This document shows positions 41,069 to 52,452 of a DNA stretch of 52,452 nucleotides, in pieces (position 1 is the stretch's first letter; each line of letters begins with the position of its first letter). The position numbers were made by a program, and so were the translations under genes. A model generated the notes under the pieces. That model had not been told where the DNA came from. It saw only the letters and a program-made list of their open reading frames with translations, and did not search any database. The stretch comes from Gammaproteobacteria bacterium (lineage in GTDB: Bacteria; Pseudomonadota; Gammaproteobacteria; Pseudomonadales; CAMLJR01). The stretch is taken from contig JAJUJZ010000006.1 in assembly GCA_029265075.1 (NCBI GenBank), positions 1 to 52,452 on the forward strand. The letters run 5' to 3'.

Positions 41069-43342
41069 TCAGGCGAGCTCCTCCACTTCCGTCTCCAGTA
41101 CCAGCTGATCGTCGCGGACGGTGATGTGCAGCGTGCCACCCTGCTCCGACAACTCCCCGAACAGCACCATTTCGGCCAGTGGCTTTTTGATGTGCTCCTG
41201 GATGATGCGCGCCATCGGCCGTGCACCCATGGTGCGATCGTAGCCCTTCCTGACCAGCCAGCGCCGGGCGGCGTCGTCGACGATGAGATGGACCCGTTTG
41301 TCATCCAGCTGGCTCTGCAGTTCTACCAGGAACTTGTCCACGACGTTGAGCACAACCTCTTCGGGCAGCGGCCGGAACGTAATAATGCTGTCGAGGCGGT
41401 TGCGGAATTCCGGCGTGAACATCCGGTTAATCGCCTCCATCGCATCCGTGGTGTGGTCCTGTTCCGCAAAACCGATGCTGCGACGGCTCACGTTCTCCGC
41501 GCCCGCGTTGGTCGTCATGATCAGGATGACATTGCGGAAATCCGCCTTACGGCCGTTGTTGTCGGTCAGCGTACCGTGGTCCATCACCTGCAACAGCAGG
41601 TTGAATACCTCGGGGTGTGCCTTCTCGATCTCGTCGAGCAGCACTACCGCGTGCGGATGTTTGGTAACTGCATCAGTCAGCAGACCGCCCTGATCAAAGC
41701 CGACATAGCCTGGCGGCGCACCGATCAGCCGCGACACGGTGTGGCGCTCCATGTACTCCGACATATCGAAGCGGATCAGCTCCAGCCCGAGCACCTTGGC
41801 CAGCTGCCTGCTCACCTCGGTCTTGCCGACACCGGTAGGCCCGGCCAGCAGGAAAGAACCGATCGGCTTCTCGGCTGGCTTCAGCCCGGCACGGGCGAGC
41901 TTGATGGAGGTAGCCAGCGCGCCAATGGCCTCGTCCTGGCCAAACACCACCATCTTGAGATTGTCCTCGAGCTTCAGCAGCACCTCCTTGTCGTCGGACG
42001 AGACGGTCTTCGGAGGGATGCGCGCAATCTTCGCCACTACCGCTTCGATCTCGGCGACATTGATTGTCTTCTTGCGTTTGTTCGCCGGCTGCAGTTGCTG
42101 GTAGGCGCCCGCTTCGTCGATCACGTCAATCGCCTTGTCAGGCAGAAAGCGGTCGGTGATATAACGGGCGGACAACTCCGCCGCGGCCTGCAGGGCCTTG
42201 TCAGTGTACTTCAGGCCGTGATGCTCCTCGAAGCGGCTTTTCAGCCCCTTCAAAATCAGGAATGCGTCCTCGACGCTCGGCTCCAGCACATCTACTTTCT
42301 GGAAGCGACGGCTCAGTGCGCGGTCCTTCTCGAAGATGCCGCGATACTCCTGGAAGGTGGTCGAACCGATGCAGCGCATCTGGCCAGACGTCAGCAGCGG
42401 CTTCAGCAGGTTGGAGGCGTCCATGACACCGCCCGACGCCGCGCCGGCACCGATGATAGTGTGGATCTCGTCGATGAACAGGATCGCCTTGGGACGCCGC
42501 TTCAGTTCGGCGAGCAGCCCCTTGAATCGCTTCTCGAAGTCACCGCGGTATTTGGTACCGGCCAGCAGGGAGCCCAGGTCGAGCGAATAGACCACGCTGC
42601 CCTTGAGGATCTCGGGCACCTGCTCCTCGACGATGAGTTTGGCCAGTCCTTCGGCGATGGCGGTCTTGCCCACCCCCGACTCGCCCACCAGTAGCGGGTT
42701 ATTCTTGCGCCGCCGGGTGAGAATCTGCGCGACCCGCTCCACCTCGTTCAGACGGCCGACCAGCGGATCGATCCGGCCCTGACGGGCCTCTTCGTTGAGG
42801 TTGGTCGCAAACGCGTCAAGCGGGCTGCGTTCAACATCGCCACCGATCTGGTCGTCATCCATCTGCTCACGTCCATGCTCGCTGCCATGCTCGGCACTGT
42901 GGTCCGAAACCTTGGAAATTCCGTGTGTGATGTAGTTGACGACATCGAGCCGGGCCACGCTCTGCTGTTTGAGGAAGTAGACGGCCTGCGACTCCTGCTC
43001 GCTGAAAATGGCGACCAGCACATTGGCACCAGTCACCTCCTTCTTGCCAGAGGACTGGACGTGGAATACGGCGCGCTGCAGTACGCGCTGAAAGCCCAGC
43101 GTCGGCTGGGTCTCGCGCGACGGATCCCCTTCCGGAATCAACGGCGTTGTGGAGTCGACAAAATCGGTCAGATCGGAGCGCAACCTGGCGAGATCCACCC
43201 CGCAGGCGCGCAGCACCCTGATCGCCACCTCGTTGTCGAGCAAGGCCAGCAGCAGGTGCTCAACAGTCATGAATTCATGGCGTTTCAACCGGGCACCTTT
43301 GAATGCCTGGTTCAAGGTCACCTCTAGGTCTCTGCTCAACAT
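41069..43342 (-). CDS. clpA: ATP-dependent Clp protease ATP-binding subunit ClpA
   Basis: MLSRDLEVTLNQAFKGARLKRHEFMTVEHLLLALLDN; two Walker A sites (GESGVGKTAIAEGLA, GPTGVGKTEVSRQLA). Confidence 0.98.
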   Translation of the reverse strand: MLSRDLEVTLNQAFKGARLKRHEFMTVEHLLLALLDNEVAIRVLRACGVDLARLRSDLTDFVDSTTPLIPEGDPSRETQPTLGFQRVLQRAVFHVQSSGKKEVTGANVLVAIFSEQESQAVYFLKQQSVARLDVVNYITHGISKVSDHSAEHGSEHGREQMDDDQIGGDVERSPLDAFATNLNEEARQGRIDPLVGRLNEVERVAQILTRRRKNNPLLVGESGVGKTAIAEGLAKLIVEEQVPEILKGSVVYSLDLGSLLAGTKYRGDFEKRFKGLLAELKRRPKAILFIDEIHTIIGAGAASGGVMDASNLLKPLLTSGQMRCIGSTTFQEYRGIFEKDRALSRRFQKVDVLEPSVEDAFLILKGLKSRFEEHHGLKYTDKALQAAAELSARYITDRFLPDKAIDVIDEAGAYQQLQPANKRKKTINVAEIEAVVAKIARIPPKTVSSDDKEVLLKLEDNLKMVVFGQDEAIGALATSIKLARAGLKPAEKPIGSFLLAGPTGVGKTEVSRQLAKVLGLELIRFDMSEYMERHTVSRLIGAPPGYVGFDQGGLLTDAVTKHPHAVVLLDEIEKAHPEVFNLLLQVMDHGTLTDNNGRKADFRNVILIMTTNAGAENVSRRSIGFAEQDHTTDAMEAINRMFTPEFRNRLDSIITFRPLPEEVVLNVVDKFLVELQSQLDDKRVHLIVDDAARRWLVRKGYDRTMGARPMARIIQEHIKKPLAEMVLFGELSEQGGTLHITVRDDQLVLETEVEELA

Positions 43343-43370
43343 ACTGCTACCTCAGCGCTGTGCGCTCTAG

Positions 43371-43745
43371 TCATTCGGATGCCTCGATCTCGGCCAGCAA
43401 GGGGTGCTGGTGATCGCGCGCGTACTGATTGACCTGCGCTGCTTTTGTTTCTGCGATATCCCGGGTAAAGATCCCACAAACGCCCTTTCCCTGGGTATGC
43501 ACGGTAAGCATGACCTGCGTCGCCTGTTCCCGCCCCATTCGGAAAAAGATTTCCAGCACGTCAACTACGAACTCCATGGGGGTGTAGTCGTCGTTGAGTA
43601 ATACGACCTTGTAGAGCGGCGGTTGTTTCAGCTGAGGCTTGGATTCCTGAACAGCCAGACCGCCCTCATGATCCCCCTGCGCGTCACTGTCCCGCGCCAT
43701 CGACACGACCAATTCGAACTCCTCTCTGTCAGCTGTATAGGACAT
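43371..43745 (-). CDS. clpS: ATP-dependent Clp protease adaptor ClpS
   Basis: [58 protein letters not shown]. Confidence 0.97.
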   Translation of the reverse strand: MSYTADREEFELVVSMARDSDAQGDHEGGLAVQESKPQLKQPPLYKVVLLNDDYTPMEFVVDVLEIFFRMGREQATQVMLTVHTQGKGVCGIFTRDIAETKAAQVNQYARDHQHPLLAEIEASE

Positions 43746-43836
43746 ATTGCGGCATCCCGAAAATTATCAACCAGCGATGCGGCAGCAGTGGGCATCATAC
43801 TGCGAGCACGCCCAAAAGCGACCCGAAACCGCATGC

Positions 43837-43864
43837 TTGACTATTGATCAAAAAATGATACAAC
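43837..43864 (+). promoter_or_regulatory. Putative sigma70 promoter for cspD
   Basis: TTGACT, 16-nt spacer, TACAAC, about 80 nt before the cspD ATG. Confidence 0.4.
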
Positions 43865-43946
43865 AAGCCCATCCCGCCGTAGCTGGGTGGGAGTGGCAAT
43901 TCAGCCGGCTTACCCAGGCCGGCAGCACAGCGGAAGGGCTTTTGCT

Positions 43947-44210
43947 ATGCAGACGGGTATCGTCAAGTGGTTCAATAACACCAAGGGATACGGGTTCATT
44001 CTTCCCGATAATGGTGGCGGTGACATCTTCGCGCATTACTCTGCTATAGACATGGACGGCTACAAGACGTTGAAAGCTGGCCAGACCGTGCGCTTTGAAG
44101 CGGAACAGGGGCCCAAAGGTCTCCACGCCAAGCATATCCAGGCAAGCGACAGCGAAGCACCCGCCGAAAACACTGATCAAGCAACTGCCAGCGCAGTTCC
44201 AGCGACCTGA
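43947..44210 (+). CDS. cspD: Cold-shock domain protein CspD
   Basis: [61 protein letters not shown]; divergent from clpS. Confidence 0.95.
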   Translation: MQTGIVKWFNNTKGYGFILPDNGGGDIFAHYSAIDMDGYKTLKAGQTVRFEAEQGPKGLHAKHIQASDSEAPAENTDQATASAVPAT

Positions 44211-44363
44211 CTTCTGGCTTTCGCGGCGCCCTGCTCCACTCCGGCGCCGGGCGTCGCGCGCCTCAGCCAGCTTTCTCTCCGGTCACGGTTCATTCGCGGC
44301 CGTAAACCCGTACGCCACTCATTCCTCCATCAGCCGTCCACTTCAGACAGCCAAACATGCTAG

Positions 44364-46736
<2,373 letters not shown>

Positions 46737-46740
46737 CGTG

Positions 46741-46777
46741 AACGGGTACCTCCGTACCAGCGGAGGTATCCCCGTTT
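46741..46777 (+). terminator. Stem-loop after idh, probable terminator
   Basis: AACGGGTACCTCCG-taccag-CGGAGGTATCCCCGTTT. Confidence 0.6.
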
Positions 46778-46858
46778 CTGCTCGCCGGCCGGTTCCTGCA
46801 ATCTCCCCGCAGGACCGGCCTGCCGACGACCTTCGCGGTACTGGCGAACGACCTCACC

Positions 46859-47479
46859 ATGAGTCGCCTTATCCTCTTCAACAAGCCATTTCGTGTCATG
46901 TCGCAGTTTTCACCTTGCGACAATAAGCAGACACTGGCGGACTACCTCGATATTCCCGATGTTTATCCAGCCGGGCGGCTCGATTACGACTCCGAGGGCC
47001 TGCTGCTGCTGACTGATGATGGCCGCCTGCAGCACCGGATCAGCCATCCACGGCACAAGCTGCCGAAGACTTACTGGGCGGAGGTTGAGGGTGCTCCTGA
47101 CCCGGCGGCCGTGGCGCGACTGCGTGCGGGCGTTGAGCTCAACGATGGACCGACGCAGCCGGCCGGGGTCGAGATCATTCCCACACCGGTACTTTGGGCA
47201 CGCCATCCGCCGGTTCGGTTTCGCGCCAGCATCCCTACTCACTGGCTCGCCATCACGATCGCGGAAGGGCGTAACCGTCAGGTGCGTCGCATGACCGCCG
47301 CCGTCGGTCTGCCAACCCTCAGGCTGGTGCGGGTACGCATCGGGGACTGGCGCCTTGACGACCTGCAACCCGGACAGTGGCGCATGGAGCTGGTCGCGAC
47401 CTCACCGCTGCCAGCGCGAGTACGGTCACGCGCCAGCGCGCCGGGCAATCGTGGGCCCCGCCGTTCGCGGCGCGTATAA
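46859..47479 (+). CDS. rluE: 23S rRNA pseudouridine synthase, RluE-type
   Basis: LILFNKPFRVMSQFSPCDNKQTLADYLDIPDVYPAGRLDYDSEGLLLLTDDGRLQHRISHPRHKLPKTYWAEVEG; ITIAEGRNRQVRRMTAAVGLPTLRLVRVRIG. Confidence 0.94.
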   Translation: MSRLILFNKPFRVMSQFSPCDNKQTLADYLDIPDVYPAGRLDYDSEGLLLLTDDGRLQHRISHPRHKLPKTYWAEVEGAPDPAAVARLRAGVELNDGPTQPAGVEIIPTPVLWARHPPVRFRASIPTHWLAITIAEGRNRQVRRMTAAVGLPTLRLVRVRIGDWRLDDLQPGQWRMELVATSPLPARVRSRASAPGNRGPRRSRRV

Positions 47480-47506
47480 TGCCGCCTTTTCCTGATGGGA
47501 GTGGAG

Positions 47507-47947
47507 ATGAGCTGGCATCCGCACGTCACGGTCGCAACGGTAATCGAAGATCGGGGCCGCTTTCTGCTGGTGGAAGAGGAAGCAGGTGGTCGCCTGGTCT
47601 ACAACCAGCCAGCAGGCCATCTCGAAGCCGGTGAAACCCTGTTGGAGGCTGCCTGTCGGGAAACGCTGGAGGAGACCGGATGGACGGCCGAACTGGACGG
47701 GGTGATCTCGGTCGGTCTCTACACCGCACCCGCCAACGGCGTCACCTATATGCGGACGACGTTTTTCGGCCGTGCTGTTCACCACGATCCGACTTTGCCG
47801 CTGGATACCGGCATTCAGCGCGCTGTCTGGCTGACACCGGCTGAACTGGCCGCCACGCCGGAGAAGCTGCGCAGCCCCATGGTGCTGCAGGTTATTCACC
47901 AGTATCTGGCAGGTCAGCGGTTTCCGCTCGCCCTGATTTTCCCCTGA
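47507..47947 (+). CDS. NUDIX hydrolase, NudJ-like
   Basis: MSWHPHVTVATVIEDRGRFLLVEEEAGGRLVYNQPAGHLEAGETLLEAACRETLEETGW (Nudix box); directly upstream of mnmA. Confidence 0.92.
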   Translation: MSWHPHVTVATVIEDRGRFLLVEEEAGGRLVYNQPAGHLEAGETLLEAACRETLEETGWTAELDGVISVGLYTAPANGVTYMRTTFFGRAVHHDPTLPLDTGIQRAVWLTPAELAATPEKLRSPMVLQVIHQYLAGQRFPLALIFP

Positions 47948-47956
47948 GGCAACGCC

Positions 47957-49048
47957 ATGTCCACTTCTCCCCATGTGATCGTCGGCATGTCCGGCGGAGT
48001 CGATTCCTCGGTCGCCGCGCAGCTGCTGCTGGAGCAGGGCTATCGCGTCGAAGGACTGTTCATGAAGAACTGGGACGAAGACGACGGCACCGAATACTGC
48101 ACCGCCAGGGCCGACCTGGCCGACGCTCAGGCGGTCTGTGATCGCATTGGCATCAGACTCCACACCGCCAATTTCGCAGCAGAATACTGGGACCGGGTGT
48201 TCGAACATTTTCTGGCTGAATACCGCGCCGGCCGCACGCCCAATCCCGACATCCTCTGCAACAAGGAGATCAAGTTCCGGGCCTTCCTCGACTACGCAAT
48301 CACGCTGGGCGCCGATTTCATCGCTACCGGGCACTATGCGCGCGTGCGGCAGCTGGACGGTCAGGCGCAGCTGCTGAAGGGACTCGATACCAACAAGGAC
48401 CAGAGCTACTTTTTGCACGCCGTCGGGGAGGCACAGCTCGCCCGGACGCTGTTCCCGGTGGGTGAGCTCGAAAAGAGTGAAGTACGCGCCATCGCTGCCC
48501 GTCACGAGTTCGTCACCGCCACCAAAAAGGACTCGACCGGTATCTGCTTCATTGGCGAGCGCCGCTTCCGCGATTTTTTGCAGCGCTATCTCCCGGCCCA
48601 GCCCGGTGCCATCGAAGATGAGCATGGCCAGGTACTGGGCGAGCATCAGGGGCTGATGTATCACACGATCGGTCAGCGTCAGGGGCTTGGCATCGGCGGC
48701 GTGCAGGGTGCCGGCGACTCGCCCTGGTACGTCGCGGAGAAAGATCTCGAGCGCAATGTGCTGGTGGTTGTACAGGGCAGCGATCACGCGCGCCTCTACA
48801 AGCGCGCCCTCGCCCTCAGCCATATCGACTGGGTGGCCGGAGAGCCACCCGCTCTGCCTGCTCGTCTCATGGCTAAGACCCGCTACCGGCAGCCCGACCA
48901 GGCCTGTCAGCTGGACCGCACAGCGGACGGTTACCGGGTCGTGTTTGACGAGCCGCAGCGCGCCATCACCCCTGGCCAGTCCGCCGTCTTCTATGACGGC
49001 GAGGTCTGTCTTGGTGGCGGCGTTATCGAAGCCGCGCTCGCGGTGTAA
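47957..49048 (+). CDS. mnmA: tRNA 2-thiouridylase MnmA
   Basis: [75 protein letters not shown]. Confidence 0.98.
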   Translation: MSTSPHVIVGMSGGVDSSVAAQLLLEQGYRVEGLFMKNWDEDDGTEYCTARADLADAQAVCDRIGIRLHTANFAAEYWDRVFEHFLAEYRAGRTPNPDILCNKEIKFRAFLDYAITLGADFIATGHYARVRQLDGQAQLLKGLDTNKDQSYFLHAVGEAQLARTLFPVGELEKSEVRAIAARHEFVTATKKDSTGICFIGERRFRDFLQRYLPAQPGAIEDEHGQVLGEHQGLMYHTIGQRQGLGIGGVQGAGDSPWYVAEKDLERNVLVVVQGSDHARLYKRALALSHIDWVAGEPPALPARLMAKTRYRQPDQACQLDRTADGYRVVFDEPQRAITPGQSAVFYDGEVCLGGGVIEAALAV

Positions 49049-49070
49049 CCGATAGCAGGAATTCAGCTGG

Positions 49071-51217
<2,147 letters not shown>

Positions 51218-51239
51218 GCCGGTCCCGGGGCAACCAGGC

Positions 51240-52406
51240 ATGACTGACTCTGCACTCGCGTGGCGCGATTTCGATCCCGCTGCATTTCTGCGCGACTACT
51301 GGCAACGCAAGCCGCTGCTGATCCGCCAGGCTTTCACGCAATGGGAAAACCCGCTCGAACCCGACGAGCTGGCAGGCCTGGCCTGTGAAGAAGGCGCCGA
51401 CGCGCGACTGATCTTGCACGACCCCGGAAGCAATGCCTGGCAGCTCGAGCACGGACCGCTGCCCGAGGAACGTTTCGCCTCGCTCCCCGCCTCGCACTGG
51501 ACCCTGCTGGTGCAGGCGGTCGATCACTGGGTGCCGGAAGTCGCCGCGCTGATCGCGCCGTTCCGTTTCCTGCCGGACTGGCGCATTGATGACGTGATGG
51601 TGAGCTATGCCGCCGATCAGGGCGGCGTCGGACCGCACGTCGATCAGTACGACGTTTTTCTGGTGCAGGGCCTCGGCCGCCGTCGCTGGCAGGTCGGCCC
51701 GCACTACCCCGCCGATGCGCCGCTGCGCGACGACGTGCCGCTGCGTCAGCTGGCGCGCTTCCAGGTAATCGAGGAGTGGATGCTGGAGCCCGGCGACATT
51801 CTTTATCTGCCACCCGGTTATGGACATCACGGTATCGCCGAAGGCAACGGCTGCATGACTTATTCGGTCGGTTTCCGTGCTCCTTCGCGCGCGGAGCTGG
51901 TCGCGCACTGGGCTGGCTACGCTCTCTCCGAACTCACCGAAGACGACCGCTATCAGGATCCGACACGGGTGCCGGTCAGCTCACCGTCGCTGATCGACCA
52001 GTCGGCTGCTGACCATGCGCGGCAGATGATGCTGTCGACGCTGAGCGACCCGGCCCAGTTCTACCGCTGGTTCGGTACCTACGTCACCTCACCCAGGTAT
52101 CCCGAACTGCTCGACGAGCCCGAACCCATCGATGCCGGCACGTTGATCGAGCTGGCACGGAAGGCAGGGCTCGAGCGGACTCCCGGCAGCCGCTTGGCCC
52201 GCTTCAAAACCGCCGACGGCATCCTGCTGTTTGCCGATGGCGAGAGCCACGACTGCCCGGCCGCGCTGGCACCGCTCGCGCAATGGCTGGCAGACGAACA
52301 CAGTTTCCCCCCCGAAGAGCTCGCGCCCTGGCTGCAACAGCCGGCCGCGGTGGAGCTGCTCTGTCGCCTCTGCAACCAGGCCGCCATTCGCCTCGTCGAG
52401 GACTGA
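51240..52406 (+). CDS. Cupin / ribosomal protein L16 arginine hydroxylase family (RoxA/YcfD)
   Basis: YWQRKPLLIRQAF; VGPHVDQYDVFLVQGLGRRRWQVG (HxD); LEPGDILYLPPGYGHHGIAEGNGCMTYSVGFRAPS. Confidence 0.9.
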   Translation: MTDSALAWRDFDPAAFLRDYWQRKPLLIRQAFTQWENPLEPDELAGLACEEGADARLILHDPGSNAWQLEHGPLPEERFASLPASHWTLLVQAVDHWVPEVAALIAPFRFLPDWRIDDVMVSYAADQGGVGPHVDQYDVFLVQGLGRRRWQVGPHYPADAPLRDDVPLRQLARFQVIEEWMLEPGDILYLPPGYGHHGIAEGNGCMTYSVGFRAPSRAELVAHWAGYALSELTEDDRYQDPTRVPVSSPSLIDQSAADHARQMMLSTLSDPAQFYRWFGTYVTSPRYPELLDEPEPIDAGTLIELARKAGLERTPGSRLARFKTADGILLFADGESHDCPAALAPLAQWLADEHSFPPEELAPWLQQPAAVELLCRLCNQAAIRLVED

Positions 52407-52452
52407 CTCCCTCAAGGCTGCGCCTGGCATCTCGGGCCGGCCGGCTCCCATC

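Noticed and set aside
41126-42694. 522-aa plus-strand ORF
   Set aside because: Antisense shadow of clpA.
43837-43851. Possible FNR/ANR box upstream of cspD (TTGAC-TATTG-ATCAA)
   Set aside because: Spacer is 5 nt, not the 4 nt required for TTGAT-N4-ATCAA; better read as a -35 element.

Overview
The window is 52.5 kb of GC-rich gammaproteobacterial chromosome, most consistent with Pseudomonadales or a relative. It is almost entirely protein-coding and mostly conserved housekeeping. Left to right: 3' end of RNase E; a Na+-dependent transporter; tRNA-Ser(TGA); yccA and tusDCBE; a complete cbb3 oxidase cluster (ccoNOQP-GHIS plus a SafE-like gene); a YbiB-like phosphoribosyltransferase; a RES/Xre toxin-antitoxin pair; galE; trmA; a pterin dehydratase; a three-gene operon (all-alpha dUTPase, a tandem winged-helix protein with a nuclease-like tail, a small membrane protein); a RetS/LadS-like hybrid kinase; a CBS protein; cfa; prc; gor; a small Arg-rich ORF; a Bcr/CflA-type MFS gene; cysG-serS-crcB-rarA-lolA-ftsK; trxB-aat-bpt-infA; clpA/clpS; cspD; monomeric idh; rluE; nudJ-like; mnmA-hflD; purB; and a RoxA/YcfD-type ribosomal oxygenase. 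I found no CRISPR array, prophage, transposase or integrase. I cannot show a wholly new system. The best candidates are the dUTPase / tandem-wHTH-nuclease-like / membrane-protein operon (18601-20480) and a 75-aa Arg-rich protein with a perfect Shine-Dalgarno and a near-perfect CRP/Vfr-like palindrome (29074-29381). Family calls are made by eye from the protein sequences; no database search was run.
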